Counted from the stretch's first letter, positions 50,662 through 60,135 are shown. The stretch: DNA of 64,000 nucleotides from Mycolicibacterium novocastrense (GCF_001570485.1 NZ_BCTA01000027.1:20587-84586), one strand, 5' to 3'. Translations and numbers: made by a program. Notes: generated by a model from the sequence alone, not told the origin.

Positions 50662-52932
50662 ATGGCGGACGACCGCGCACCCAAAGAAGCCGTCAAGGGC
50701 ATCGTCGAAGAGGCCAAGGGCAAGGCCAAGGAGGCGGCCGGGACGCTACTCGGCAACGAAGAGCTCAAGCGCGAGGGCCAGGCCGACCAGCACAATCCGT
50801 CCTACATTCCCGGCGCGCCCGGTCCGGAGGCGCCGTCGTTCGACGAGCCGACCGCCCCGCGCGAGCCCCTGCCGCCGAAGCCCGATCAGACTGCACCGAA
50901 ACTCCGCACGGCGACGGGGACTTCCGCCGAGGGACCGATGACCGCCCGTGGGCAGCAGGGTGCGTACCTCACCACCGCGCAAGGCGCGCGGCTCTACGAC
51001 ACCGACCACTCCCTTAAGGCCGGCGAGCGCGGGCCGACTCTGTTGCAGGACCACCACCTCCGCGAGAAGATCACCCACTTCGACCACGAACGGATCCCCG
51101 AGCGGGTGGTGCACGCCCGCGGCGCCGGTGCGCACGGTGTGTTCCGCGCCAACGGCGCCGCCGAGAAGATCTGCAAGGCAGGCTTTCTGAAGTCGGGCGC
51201 GGAGACCGAGGTCTTCGTCCGCTTCTCCACCGTCCTGGGCAACCGCGGCTCGGCCGACACGGTGCGCGACACCCGCGGATTCGCCACCAAGTTCTACACC
51301 CACGAAGGCACCTTCGACCTCGTCGCCAACAACATCCCGGTGTTCTTCATCCAGGACGGCATCAAGTTCCCCGACGTCGTCCACGCCGCCAAACCGCATC
51401 CGGACCGCGAGATCCCGCAGGCGCAGAGCGCGCACGACACCTTCTGGGATTTTGTTTCGCTGCACACCGAGGCCCAGTTCCACACCATGTGGAACATGTC
51501 CGATCGCGGGATTCCGCGGTCGTACCGGATGATGGAGGGGTTCGGCGTCCACACGTTCCGGTTGATCGGGCCGGACGAATCGACGTCGCTGGTGAAGTTC
51601 CACTGGAAGCCCCGGCTCGGGGTGCATTCCCAGGTCTGGGAAGAGGCGCAGATCACCGCCGGTGTGGACCCCGACTTCCATCGACGCGACCTCGCGGACG
51701 CGATCGAGAAGGGCGTCTACCCCGAGTGGGACCTCGGGGTGCAGGTGTTCCCGGACACCCCGGAGCAGATGTTCGAGGGCATCGACCTGCTCGACCCGAC
51801 GAAGATCGTGCCCGAGGAACTGGCCCCCGTGCAGGTCATCGGAACGCTTCAGCTCAACCGCAACGTGACGAACTTCTTCGCCGAAACCGAGCAGGTCGCC
51901 TTCCACCCCGGCCACCTGGTGCCCGGGATCGACATCACCGACGACCCGCTGCTCCAGGCGCGGCTCTTCTCATATCTCGACACGCAGATCACCAGGCTCG
52001 CGGGCCCGAACTTCAGCCACATCCCGATCAACCGGCCCCACGCTCCGGTCAACGACATGTTCCGCGACGGGTTCCACCAGTCCGGTGTGCAGCCCGGCGT
52101 GGCACCGTACAAGCCGAACTCGCTGGACGGCGGTTGCCCGTTCCTCGCGGGCGCGGACACCGGCGCGTTCATCGAGGTGCCCACCGTCATTCCGGAGTCG
52201 ACGAAACGTCGCGACGCACCGGCCACCTACGACGACCACTTCAGCCAGGTGACCATGTTCTACCGCAGCCTGAGCGCGGCCGAACAGGACCACGTCGCCG
52301 AGGCGTACACCTTCGAACTCGGCAAGTGCTACGAGCAGGCGGTCAAGGAGCGCCAGCTGGTGGCCCTGGCGAACATCGACGCCGACCTGTGCGCGAAGGT
52401 GGCCGAGGGGTTGGGCCTCGAGGCGCCGGCTCCCACCGTCGCACCCGTCGATCCCGTGGTGCTCAGCCCCGCGGTGTCACAAGTCGGTGAGGAATGGCCG
52501 GTCGAGGGCCGTCAGATCGGCATCCTCACCGGCCCGGGCTCCGACCTCGCCGGCGTGGCGGCCGCTGTCACCGCGATCGCGAACGCGAAGAACGTGCCGT
52601 TCGTCGTCGCGGCGCATGGCGGCACGCTCGAACACGAGGGAGCCCCCATTCCGATATCGCGCACCTACGCGACCGCCCGCTCGGTGGAGTTCGACGCGAT
52701 CCTCATCGCGGGATCCCCGACCAACGCCAAAGCGAAAACGATTGTCGACGAGACGTTCCGGCACCACAAGGCGATCGCGGTGCTTCCGGAGGGGACCGAG
52801 CTTGCTGCCGCCGCAGCGGTTCCGACCGACGGGCCCGGGCTGTTCTCCGGCTCCGACCCGGCGAGTTTGGCCCAGTCACTGCTCAACGCGCTCGGCCGAC
52901 ACCGGGTGTGGGACCGGGTGGTCGTCGCCTGA
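50662..52932 (+). CDS. katE: CsbD-like domain fused to large-subunit catalase (HPII/KatE type)
   Basis: 756-residue clade 2 catalase that decomposes hydrogen peroxide. Residues 1-45 are a CsbD-like stress domain (KGIVEEAKGKAKEAAGTLLG, then ELKREGQADQ). The catalase follows: distal His in PERVVHARGAGAHG, Asn region in NIPVFFIQDGIKF, and proximal haem Tyr in ARLFSYLDTQITRL. The C-terminal flavodoxin-like domain (IGILTGPGSDLAGV, about residue 615 on) is typical of HPII enzymes. ATG 50662 follows AGGGAGA and starts the CsbD domain; no stop separates the two parts. Confidence 0.93.
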   Translation: MADDRAPKEAVKGIVEEAKGKAKEAAGTLLGNEELKREGQADQHNPSYIPGAPGPEAPSFDEPTAPREPLPPKPDQTAPKLRTATGTSAEGPMTARGQQGAYLTTAQGARLYDTDHSLKAGERGPTLLQDHHLREKITHFDHERIPERVVHARGAGAHGVFRANGAAEKICKAGFLKSGAETEVFVRFSTVLGNRGSADTVRDTRGFATKFYTHEGTFDLVANNIPVFFIQDGIKFPDVVHAAKPHPDREIPQAQSAHDTFWDFVSLHTEAQFHTMWNMSDRGIPRSYRMMEGFGVHTFRLIGPDESTSLVKFHWKPRLGVHSQVWEEAQITAGVDPDFHRRDLADAIEKGVYPEWDLGVQVFPDTPEQMFEGIDLLDPTKIVPEELAPVQVIGTLQLNRNVTNFFAETEQVAFHPGHLVPGIDITDDPLLQARLFSYLDTQITRLAGPNFSHIPINRPHAPVNDMFRDGFHQSGVQPGVAPYKPNSLDGGCPFLAGADTGAFIEVPTVIPESTKRRDAPATYDDHFSQVTMFYRSLSAAEQDHVAEAYTFELGKCYEQAVKERQLVALANIDADLCAKVAEGLGLEAPAPTVAPVDPVVLSPAVSQVGEEWPVEGRQIGILTGPGSDLAGVAAAVTAIANAKNVPFVVAAHGGTLEHEGAPIPISRTYATARSVEFDAILIAGSPTNAKAKTIVDETFRHHKAIAVLPEGTELAAAAAVPTDGPGLFSGSDPASLAQSLLNALGRHRVWDRVVVA

Positions 52933-53073
52933 CGGTTCTGTCCGGGTTGCCGCGGCGCTGACCAATGTTTGCTGAATGCGCCGCGGGCGCATTGTCGCGG
53001 GCATACCATCGACCTGCTTGACGAATGGGATCCGTCGATGGTCTGGAAACAATTGATCCGATGGAGGTTCGAC

Positions 53074-53352
53074 ATGTTGCCCGTGATGCGTCTTGGCGCC
53101 GGACTCGCGACCCTCGCGGTCGTCCTGGCCGCACCCGCCGGTGCGACCGAAGACGAGTTCCTGCGTGACCTTCAACCGCGATATTCATTCCTGACGGCCG
53201 AGGAACTGGTCACGCAGGGTTACCGGGCCTGCGCCGCCACCAGCGTCGGTGTCCTGGCACCGGACGCGGTCCAGATGATCAGCGCGGACCTGGGCATCTC
53301 GACCGGTGCGGCGATGGACATCGTCAGCCGCGCACTACTGCGCCTCTGTTGA
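53074..53352 (+). CDS. DUF732 family small secreted protein
   Basis: 92-residue exported protein. The signal peptide MLPVMRLGAGLATLAVVLAA is followed by cleavage near AGA. The mature domain has the DUF732 pattern: EDEFLRDLQPRYSFLT, LVTQGYRACAA and a final LLRLC, so two Cys likely form a disulfide. The ATG at 53074 has GGAGG 6 nt upstream. The function of DUF732 is unknown; mycobacteria have many copies. Confidence 0.83.
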   Translation: MLPVMRLGAGLATLAVVLAAPAGATEDEFLRDLQPRYSFLTAEELVTQGYRACAATSVGVLAPDAVQMISADLGISTGAAMDIVSRALLRLC

Positions 53353-53373
53353 CTCCTCGCTCCGTCACTGGCC

Positions 53374-54228
53374 TCACCGAACCAGAGTGGCGCCACCGTC
53401 CAGGCGGATCTGTTGTCCCGTCATGAACCGCGATTCGTCGGCGAGTAGATAGAGCGCGGCGTACGCCGATTCCCAGACGCTGGCGCGGCCCATCTTGAGC
53501 TTGACGACGTCGTTGTGTCTTTCGGTCGCTTCATCGGCGTCCAATCCGAACAGCGACTGCGAATCCCGATTGGCCAGTACGGAGTTGATGGGGCCCAACA
53601 TCAATGTGTTGACCCGGATTCCGGCCTCGGCGTACTGAACCGCGGCAATTTCGGTGATGTGGTTCAGACCGCATTTGCCCAATGCGTACGGCATGATGCC
53701 GATGTTCAGGCCGAGCTCGTTCTTGACGCTGGCGATCGATGAGATGTTGACGATGCTTCCGGCGGTGTCGCCGGAGTTGCGCTCCATACATTGTGCGGCA
53801 AAGAGATTGCAGTGATAGCAGCCCAGCATGTTGACGTTGATGCCGTGGTTGAAGTTCTCGACGGTCATCGAGTTGGTCTCAAAGTCGAACGGGGGATTGG
53901 TGGCCACGCTGTAGACCATCCCGTCCACGCGACCGCTGGTCGACATCGCGGTGTCGAAGATCCTCTGGCAGTCATCTTTACTGGCGACGTCGGCTTCGAT
54001 GGCGTAGGCGTTTCCACCTTCGGCGACGATCATCTCGACGGTTTCCTTCACCGCTGTGGGATTCAGGTCGACGGCGACGACCTCCGCGCCATGGCGCGCC
54101 GCCAGAAGCGAGATGGCCCGCCCGTTGCCCATGCCGGGTCCGGGACTCTGTCCCGCTCCCACCATCACGACGACCTTGCCGGACAGGTCGAAGGCCTTGC
54201 GGCCCTTGCGATCGAAGTCAGTTGACAT
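53374..54228 (-). CDS. Short-chain dehydrogenase/reductase of the P450 cluster
   Basis: 284-residue SDR with a slightly unusual cofactor loop, VVVMVGAGQSPGPGMGNGRA (residues about 19-38), typical of SDRs found beside actinobacterial P450s. Ser is in NISSIASVKNE and the Tyr/Lys pair in PYALGKCGLNH. The C-terminus has FMTGQQIRLDGG. It overlaps the ferredoxin gene by 11 bases, the third gene of a P450-ferredoxin-SDR operon. It probably oxidises the alcohol made by the P450. Confidence 0.88.
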   Translation of the reverse strand: MSTDFDRKGRKAFDLSGKVVVMVGAGQSPGPGMGNGRAISLLAARHGAEVVAVDLNPTAVKETVEMIVAEGGNAYAIEADVASKDDCQRIFDTAMSTSGRVDGMVYSVATNPPFDFETNSMTVENFNHGINVNMLGCYHCNLFAAQCMERNSGDTAGSIVNISSIASVKNELGLNIGIMPYALGKCGLNHITEIAAVQYAEAGIRVNTLMLGPINSVLANRDSQSLFGLDADEATERHNDVVKLKMGRASVWESAYAALYLLADESRFMTGQQIRLDGGATLVR

Positions 54229-54424
54229 GGTTCTCCTTGGTGACGTGTATGGCGCTTTCGGGACAGCTCTGCGCGGCGTCGGTCACCGACGCTTCCAGAG
54301 CGGCGGGTATTTCGGGATCTGTCGTCTCCGCATAGCCGAGGTCGGCGATGACGAACACCGACGGACACAGCGATGCGCAGACTCCGTGTCCGCGGCACGC
54401 ATCGTCGTCGACGGAAACCCTCAT
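54218..54424 (-). CDS. [3Fe-4S] ferredoxin
   Basis: 68-residue ferredoxin for electron delivery to the adjacent P450. The cluster motif is CRGHGVCASLCPSVF plus a distant CPESAI, with the second position occupied by His-Gly instead of Cys, as in mycobacterial 3Fe-4S ferredoxins. It lies 1 bp after the P450 stop (54426) and overlaps the SDR start. No ferredoxin reductase is adjacent. Confidence 0.92.
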   Translation of the reverse strand: MRVSVDDDACRGHGVCASLCPSVFVIADLGYAETTDPEIPAALEASVTDAAQSCPESAIHVTKENHVN

Positions 54425-54425
54425 C

Positions 54426-55697
54426 TCAGGCCACCTTCACGTGCAGTTCGGTGAGTCCGCGCAGGATGTAGGTGGGCACGTAGTCGAAGCGCCGACTTCC
54501 GGTGGGGCCGTGTGCGGCGTCGTCGATGCGCACTTCGGCGCTGCGCTCGAGCAGCCGCCGAAGGAGCACTCGGCCCTCCGACCGCGCCAGCGGAGCACCG
54601 ATACAGCTGTGCACGCCACGTCCGAATCCGATGTGCCGGCGCGCATTCGACCGATCAGGATCGAACACATCCGGGTTCTCGAACTGGCGGGGGTCACGGT
54701 TGGCCGCGCCGAAGTGCACCATCAGGGTCGTACCCGCCGGAACCTCGACCCCGCCGACCGTCGTCGCGGCACGGGCCAACCTGAAGTCGCCCTTGATCGG
54801 GCTTTCGAACCGCAGCGCCTCCTCGATGAAGTTGGGGATCGCCTCCGGAGCCTCGCGTAGCCGCTCCGCCAGTCCCGCGTCCTCGGCCAGCATCTTGAGC
54901 GCAGAGGACAGGAGTCGGACCGTCGTCTCCTGGCCGGCCGAAAAGAGGTTGGCCGCAACGCGAACCACGTCGATGACCTCGGGCACCGATCCGTCCGGAA
55001 AGGTGGCCATGGCCATCTCGGTCATGACGTCACCGCGCGGTGACTGGCGTCGCTCGTCGATGTAGTCGGTGAAGCGCGCGTAGAGGTACTCGAGCGGGGA
55101 GTGCGCCATGACGGTTTCCCCGTCGGCACTGCCCAGGGCGACGTCGCGCGTCAACTCTGCGGTGAGCTCGGCGTGGTCTTCTTCGGGAACGCCCAACAAG
55201 TCGGCGATGACCAGGAGCGCGAACGGGTTGGCGACCTCCCTGATGAACTCGCCGCCGCCGGCCGCCAGGAACGGGTCGAGCACTCTGTCGGCGAGGCGCC
55301 ACATGAACTCCTCGTTCTCCTTGAGGCGTTTGGGTGTGATCAAACGCGAGAGGAGTGACCGATGGGCGGTGTGCTTGGGCGGGTCGAACGACGGCAATTG
55401 GTCACTGAACGGCAGCTTGTCGCGATGGGCTTCGATCAGCGCGCGGACCTCCGCGCCGTCAAGACCCTCCAGGGAAACCGGGAAGCCGGCCAGAAAACCC
55501 GTCGTGGAGTTGCACGAGGAGAACGTCTCCGGATCGCCGACGACCGACAGCACTTCGTCGTAGCCGGTGACCACCATGACGCCGTGCACCGGTTCGCGCA
55601 GCACCGGGCTTGTCTCGCGCATCCGGGCCAGGACGGGATACGGGTCCGCGATCAACGCGTCGTCATGGAAGAAGTCGAGCGTTTCCAGCGTGGTCAA
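54426..55697 (-). CDS. Cytochrome P450
   Basis: 423-residue soluble P450. The I-helix oxygen-binding motif is FSAGQETTVRLL, the ExxR is in EEALRFESP, and the haem-binding loop is FGRGVHSCIGAPLARSEGR with the axial Cys. It ends VPTYILRGLTELHV. The TTG at 55697 (LTTLETLDFFHDDALIADPY) is chosen because GAGGAGC lies 5 nt upstream and an in-frame upstream extension is not family-like. First gene of a P450-ferredoxin-SDR operon, divergent from the TetR gene. Confidence 0.92.
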   Translation of the reverse strand: MTTLETLDFFHDDALIADPYPVLARMRETSPVLREPVHGVMVVTGYDEVLSVVGDPETFSSCNSTTGFLAGFPVSLEGLDGAEVRALIEAHRDKLPFSDQLPSFDPPKHTAHRSLLSRLITPKRLKENEEFMWRLADRVLDPFLAAGGGEFIREVANPFALLVIADLLGVPEEDHAELTAELTRDVALGSADGETVMAHSPLEYLYARFTDYIDERRQSPRGDVMTEMAMATFPDGSVPEVIDVVRVAANLFSAGQETTVRLLSSALKMLAEDAGLAERLREAPEAIPNFIEEALRFESPIKGDFRLARAATTVGGVEVPAGTTLMVHFGAANRDPRQFENPDVFDPDRSNARRHIGFGRGVHSCIGAPLARSEGRVLLRRLLERSAEVRIDDAAHGPTGSRRFDYVPTYILRGLTELHVKVA

Positions 55698-55751
55698 CGG
55701 CGCTCCTCGGGATATGCGGTGACGGGATGCTGCGACAAGCTCGTTGTCGCC

Positions 55752-55813
55752 TGACCAATCGTAAAGCTCGGTCCTGACCAACCGTACAGCATCGCCCTGT
55801 ACGACTGGTCAGC
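55752..55813. promoter_or_regulatory. Triple operator repeat between P450 operon and TetR gene
   Basis: Two direct copies, CTGACCAATCGTAAAG (55752-55767) and CTGACCAACCGTACAG (55775-55790), are followed by an inverted copy CTGTACGACTGGTCAG (55798-55813). The last two pair at 14 of 16 positions around a 7-bp spacer. They lie in the divergent promoter region and are the likely binding sites of the adjacent TetR protein. Confidence 0.8.
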
Positions 55814-55852
55814 TAAAGTGGGCGGTGTAAGCAATCCGACAGAGAGAATCCC

Positions 55853-56446
55853 GTGAGCGACCCCTTGACGGACGCCGGTGCCCCGACCCGGCAGCGCCTC
55901 ATCGACGTAGCGATCGACCTGTTCAAACAACACAGCGTCGCCGGAACGTCGCTGCAGATGATCTCCGACGAGCTCGGCCTGACCAAGTCCGCGATCTACC
56001 ACCATTTCCGCACCCGCGAGGAACTGCTCACCGCCGTCATGGAACCGCTCATCGAAGAGGTCGCCGCGATCGTCGCTGCCGCCGAGACTCACCGCGCGCA
56101 TCGTGCCCGCGCAGATCATCTGCTGCGGGGCTATGCAGCGCTGGCCGCCGCGAACCGCGAGCTGATACCGCTGTTCACCGGCGACCCCGGTGTGGTCGCA
56201 CTGCTGCGGACCCGACCGGATTGGGCCGCGGTCGTCGACCGCCAGATGCGCCTGCTCGCCGATGTCGAGCCCGGGTTGGCCGGCCAGGTGAAAGCGGCGC
56301 TCGTCATGTCGGGAATCGCATCCGCCGCGGGCTTGGACTACGGCGCCATCGACGAAGAGACGCTACGCGATCAACTGATTGCGGCCGGGCGCCGAACGCT
56401 CGGATTGCGCGCGCCGCAATCGCGTGACGCGCAGCCCGACGGCTGA
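55853..56446 (+). CDS. TetR family regulator of the P450 operon
   Basis: 197-residue regulator. HTH in LQMISDELGLTKSAIYHHF (about residues 37-55) and RTREELLTAVMEPL. The C-terminal helices are typical of KstR-like and other lipid-pathway TetRs. A GTG start. It is divergent from the P450 operon with the operator triplet between; its stop is 17 bases from the end of the convergent hydratase gene. Confidence 0.88.
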   Translation: MSDPLTDAGAPTRQRLIDVAIDLFKQHSVAGTSLQMISDELGLTKSAIYHHFRTREELLTAVMEPLIEEVAAIVAAAETHRAHRARADHLLRGYAALAAANRELIPLFTGDPGVVALLRTRPDWAAVVDRQMRLLADVEPGLAGQVKAALVMSGIASAAGLDYGAIDEETLRDQLIAAGRRTLGLRAPQSRDAQPDG

Positions 56447-56462
56447 GGACGGTGGCGGCGCG

Positions 56463-57491
56463 TCAGCGGAAGCGGATGTTCATGGTCGCCAGCCCGAAGA
56501 TCTTCTTCCCGGCGGATCTGGCCGCCACCACGATCACGCCCGATCGGGTCGCAGGATCCAGCGACTTGACCCTGCCGCTGAACTCGATGTCGGTGCCTTC
56601 CTTGGCCGAGACGATCGCGGGTGCGGAGAGCCGCACCGCATAGCGCGTCACCGCGCCCGGGTCGCCCGACCATCCGGAAACGAATCCGGCGCCCAACCCC
56701 ATCGTGAGCATGCCGTGGGCGATCACGTCGGGCAGACCGGCCAGCTTGGCGATCTCCTCGTCCCAGTGGATGGGGTTGGCGTCCCCGGCGACGCCGGCAT
56801 AGTTGACCAGATCCCCGCGGGACAACCGCGTATGGCGCACCGGGAGTTCGTCGCCGACCGTCAGCTCGTCGAACGACGGCGTGCCCGGTGAGCGGTCCGA
56901 ACCATCGGCGATCCGGGCCTCGCTCTCGGGCCGCACGGTCTTCTCGTATGTGCCCTCAGCTTCACTGACCGCGAAGATGTCCACGTCGTGCATCATCTTG
57001 GCGTGGACGGCGGACATGATGTCGGGATCCACGTCCTCACTGGTCAAGCCCACCACGGTGGTGTGCAGGGTGTGGACCCGCTCGCCGGCGGTGTCGGTGA
57101 AGGTGTTGGTGACGGTGATCAGATCCCGGCCCGCGATCCGGCGCACCGACGTCAACTCGACGTCGATGACCAGCTCGTCGCCGGCCACGATCGGGCGGTG
57201 CTGCTCGAAGACCTCTTCGGTCTGCAGGTAGGTGTCGTAACCGACGACCACCTGCTCGAACATGTGCCGGTTACACGACATGGCCGGGGCCGACGTGAAC
57301 GTCAGCGGCGCTACCAGCCCCGAAAATCCCAGCTCAGCGGCGGCAGCGACGTCCCAGTGGGCGGGGTGGTAGTCCTGCACCGCGCGGGCGTATTCGCGCA
57401 CCTTCTCGCGGCCGACGAGGTAGGGGTCGGCCATCTGGTACCAATGGCCGACCCGCGCTTCGATGGCCGACGTCTCTGGTGCTGCGGTCAT
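56463..57491 (-). CDS. Fused (3R)-hydroxyacyl dehydratase, HadA/HadB type
   Basis: 342-residue protein with two hot-dog domains. The N-terminal HadA-like half has MADPYLVGREKVREYARAVQ and GLVAPLTFTSAP (about residues 20-70). The C-terminal MaoC/HadB-like half has the catalytic pattern YAGVAGDANPIHWDEEIAK (Asp/His, near 230) and VIAHGMLTMGLGAGFVSGW. The fusion type is known in mycobacteria and acts on acyl-CoA or acyl-ACP hydroxy intermediates. The ATG at 57491 is the conserved start. It converges on the TetR gene. Confidence 0.85.
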   Translation of the reverse strand: MTAAPETSAIEARVGHWYQMADPYLVGREKVREYARAVQDYHPAHWDVAAAAELGFSGLVAPLTFTSAPAMSCNRHMFEQVVVGYDTYLQTEEVFEQHRPIVAGDELVIDVELTSVRRIAGRDLITVTNTFTDTAGERVHTLHTTVVGLTSEDVDPDIMSAVHAKMMHDVDIFAVSEAEGTYEKTVRPESEARIADGSDRSPGTPSFDELTVGDELPVRHTRLSRGDLVNYAGVAGDANPIHWDEEIAKLAGLPDVIAHGMLTMGLGAGFVSGWSGDPGAVTRYAVRLSAPAIVSAKEGTDIEFSGRVKSLDPATRSGVIVVAARSAGKKIFGLATMNIRFR

Positions 57492-57649
57492 GGATGCCCA
57501 TCTTTTCTGCCGGTTTGTCGGTGAGCCCGACCCCAGCACACTAACGCGCGCAGCCATGAACCCTCGCCGAGCATGGCCGCAGGCTGCACGGTCGGTTACC
57601 AGGGCCGAATTGGCGGGCCCGATCGCGAGCCATTAATTTCCCTGGGGTG

Positions 57650-58633
57650 ATGTCCTCAGCTGCCCGCGCGGTCGCGCGATTGACCGCCCCCGTCCTCACC
57701 TTGGCGGTCGTCGCCTCCGCGACGCTCCTCGCCGGCCCGGCGCCGACAGTGCGCTTGGTCAGCGAGGCCAACCCGTTGGCGGGCAAACCCTTCTACGTCA
57801 ACCCGACGTCGAAGGCGATGCGCGCCGCACAGGCTGCGGACCCGCCCAGCCCCGAACTGAGCGCGGTCGCCAACACCCCGCAGGCCTACTGGCTGGTGCC
57901 GGGCTCGTCGGCGTCGACGGTGGCCAAGTACGCGGGCGACGCGGCCGCCGCCGGCGCCATACCGGTGTTCGCCATTTACGGGATCCCGCACCGCGACTGC
58001 GGAAGCTTCGCGGCGGGAGGTCATGGATCCGGTGAGGCGTACCGTCAGTGGATCGACGGCATCGCCGCCGACATCGGTCCGGTGCCCGCAGCGGTCATCG
58101 TCGAACCCGACGCGCTCGCCATGGCCGACTGTTTGTCAGGAGATCAGCGTCAGGAACGCTTCGACCTGATCCGCTACGCGGTGGACGCCCTGACCCGCAA
58201 CCCGTCGACCGCGGTGTACGTCGACGCGGGCCACCTGCGCTGGCACAGCCCCGAGGAGATGGCGTCGCGCCTCAACCAGGCCGGTGTGGAGCGTGCGCGA
58301 GGGTTCAGCCTCAACGTCGCGAACTTCTTCACCACCGAAGATGAAATCGGTTACGGCGAAGCGATTTCGGGCCTGACGAACGGTAAGCACTACGTGATCG
58401 ACACGTCCCGCAACGGCAACGGGCCCGCCGAGGGCGAGCTCTATTGGTGCAACCCCAGCGGAAGGGCGTTGGGTGTCGCGCCGACCACGGCCACCGCGGG
58501 TCCGCACGCCGACGCCTATCTGTGGGTGAAGCGGCCCGGCGAATCCGACGGGACATGCGGTAAGGGTGACCCGCGTGCCGGTGATTTCGTCAACTCGTAC
58601 GTGATCGAGTTGGCGAGCAATGCGGGTCGTTGA
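57650..58633 (+). CDS. Secreted glycoside hydrolase family 6 endoglucanase, CelA1-like
   Basis: 327-residue exported cellulase-like enzyme. The signal peptide (VARLTAPVLTLAVVASATLL) precedes the GH6 catalytic domain: PVFAIYGIPHRDC, VIVEPDALAMADC (catalytic Asp), YVDAGHLRWHSPEEMA and a C-terminal DAYLWVKRPGESDGTC. Four Cys likely pair. GTG 57647 immediately before the ATG is an alternative start. The homologue in M. tuberculosis (celA1, Rv0062) lies near dnaB, as does this one. Stop overlaps a frame leading into the lipoprotein gene 38 bp downstream. Confidence 0.9.
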   Translation: MSSAARAVARLTAPVLTLAVVASATLLAGPAPTVRLVSEANPLAGKPFYVNPTSKAMRAAQAADPPSPELSAVANTPQAYWLVPGSSASTVAKYAGDAAAAGAIPVFAIYGIPHRDCGSFAAGGHGSGEAYRQWIDGIAADIGPVPAAVIVEPDALAMADCLSGDQRQERFDLIRYAVDALTRNPSTAVYVDAGHLRWHSPEEMASRLNQAGVERARGFSLNVANFFTTEDEIGYGEAISGLTNGKHYVIDTSRNGNGPAEGELYWCNPSGRALGVAPTTATAGPHADAYLWVKRPGESDGTCGKGDPRAGDFVNSYVIELASNAGR

Positions 58634-58671
58634 CACGTTTGAGCGGTGAGACCGAAGGAAATGGATTGATC

Positions 58672-59247
58672 ATGCCCACGCCACGAACGTCGCCGATGTG
58701 CGCGTCGATCCTGATGGTCAGCCTCACGGCGCTGTCCGGGTGCGCCGCGCTCGAGAACAAGGAGACCCACAGCACGGCGACGGCCGCGGCGTCCGGCACC
58801 CAAACTTCGTTGGCCGCACCGCGCACCGAGCCGCGTACGCCGGCGCCCAATCCGCCGCCGTCGATCGAGCGGAAGCCGCCGATCGGGGACGTCTCGCTCG
58901 GCATCGACGATCGCGGTGACCTCGGGCAGATCATCGTCGACAGCACCGGCCGCACGCTGTACGTCTTCTCGGAGGACGGTCCGAACGAACCCACCTGCTA
59001 CGGCGAGTGCGCCGACACCTGGCTGCCCCTGTTGGCGGACGCGGATCCGGCCGGCGGTATCGGCATCGACGTCGCGGCGGCCAAGATCGTTCCGCGTCGC
59101 GACGAGGGCGAGCAGGTGACGTACCGAGGCCACCCGCTCTACCGGTATGCGGGCGATCAGACCGACAGGGACGCCCACGGGCAGGGTCTCGATATGTTCG
59201 GCGGGGAATGGCATGTGCTGACCAAGTTCGGTGAACCACTGGCCTGA
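58672..59247 (+). CDS. Lipoprotein with COG4315-type secreted repeat
   Basis: 191-residue lipoprotein. The signal ends in the lipobox LSGC (Cys at about residue 24). A Thr/Pro/Ala linker precedes the COG4315 domain: IIVDSTGRTLYVFSEDGPNE, CYGECADTWLPLLAD, YRGHPLYRYAGDQ and GGEWHVLTK. Two Cys in CYGEC may pair. The family is secreted and of unknown function. The ATG at 58672 is the only one giving an intact signal peptide. Confidence 0.83.
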   Translation: MPTPRTSPMCASILMVSLTALSGCAALENKETHSTATAAASGTQTSLAAPRTEPRTPAPNPPPSIERKPPIGDVSLGIDDRGDLGQIIVDSTGRTLYVFSEDGPNEPTCYGECADTWLPLLADADPAGGIGIDVAAAKIVPRRDEGEQVTYRGHPLYRYAGDQTDRDAHGQGLDMFGGEWHVLTKFGEPLA

Positions 59248-59304
59248 GGAATAGCCGCGTCGCGCGCCGGCGTTGGCATGCGCATCGACGAAAGCGAGGG
59301 CGGC

Positions 59305-60135
59305 ATGGACTTCGGGATCTCAACCTTCGTCAACGACGACACGATCGACACCGTGTCGTTGGCCCGCGCCGTCGAGGAGCGCGGCTTCGACGCGCTCGTC
59401 GTCGCCGAGCACACCCACATCCCGGCGAGCAGGCAGTCGCCGTATCCCATGGGCGGGGACCTGCCGAAGATCTACTACCGCACCCTGGATCCGTTCGTCA
59501 CGCTGGCCGCGGCAGCGGCGGTGACCTCGAAGATCGAGCTGGTCACCGGCATCGCGCTGCTGATCCAGCGCGATCCGATCATCACCGCCAAGGAGGCCGC
59601 CAGCATCGACCTGATCTCGGGCGGCCGGTTCGTGCTCGGTGTGGGCGCGGGGTGGAACATCGAGGAGTTGCGCCACCACGGCACCGACCCCAAGACCCGC
59701 GGGGCCTTGCTGGACGAACGCATCGAGGCCATCAAAGCGTTGTGGACCGATGAGCCCGCCGAGTATCACGGACGTTTCGTCGACTTCGAATCGTCGTTCC
59801 TGCGGCCGAAGCCGGTGCAGAAGCCCCACCCGCCAATCGTCATCGGCGGTGACTCCGACGCCACGGTCAAGCGGGTGATCCGCCATGGCGCCGGCTGGAT
59901 CTCCAACCCACTACCGGTCGAGAGGCTGGCGAAACGAATCGAGCAGATGCGGGAGGGCGCGGGTCACGACGTGCCGTTGACGACGTTCGGCACGCCCGCG
60001 GATCCGGACTACTGGCGCGCTCTCGAGGACCTCGGCTACCGGCAGGCCAACCTGCTGCTGCCCACCAAACCGCGCGACGAGTCGCTGCGGCTTCTCGACG
60101 ACTACGCCGCCAAGATCGCCGAGTACCGCGGATAG
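59305..60135 (+). CDS. LLM-class, probably F420-dependent oxidoreductase
   Basis: 276-residue TIM-barrel enzyme. It starts MDFGISTFVNDDTID; typical motifs are AEHTHIPASRQSPYP, LVTGIALLIQRDPIITAKEA, GGRFVLGVGAGWN and RPKPVQKPHPPIVIGG. This pattern fits TIGR03619-type F420 enzymes, which reduce or oxidise diverse substrates in mycobacteria. ATG 59305 is preferred over 59278 because the family starts at MDFG and GAGGG precedes it. The substrate is unknown. Confidence 0.87.
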   Translation: MDFGISTFVNDDTIDTVSLARAVEERGFDALVVAEHTHIPASRQSPYPMGGDLPKIYYRTLDPFVTLAAAAAVTSKIELVTGIALLIQRDPIITAKEAASIDLISGGRFVLGVGAGWNIEELRHHGTDPKTRGALLDERIEAIKALWTDEPAEYHGRFVDFESSFLRPKPVQKPHPPIVIGGDSDATVKRVIRHGAGWISNPLPVERLAKRIEQMREGAGHDVPLTTFGTPADPDYWRALEDLGYRQANLLLPTKPRDESLRLLDDYAAKIAEYRG

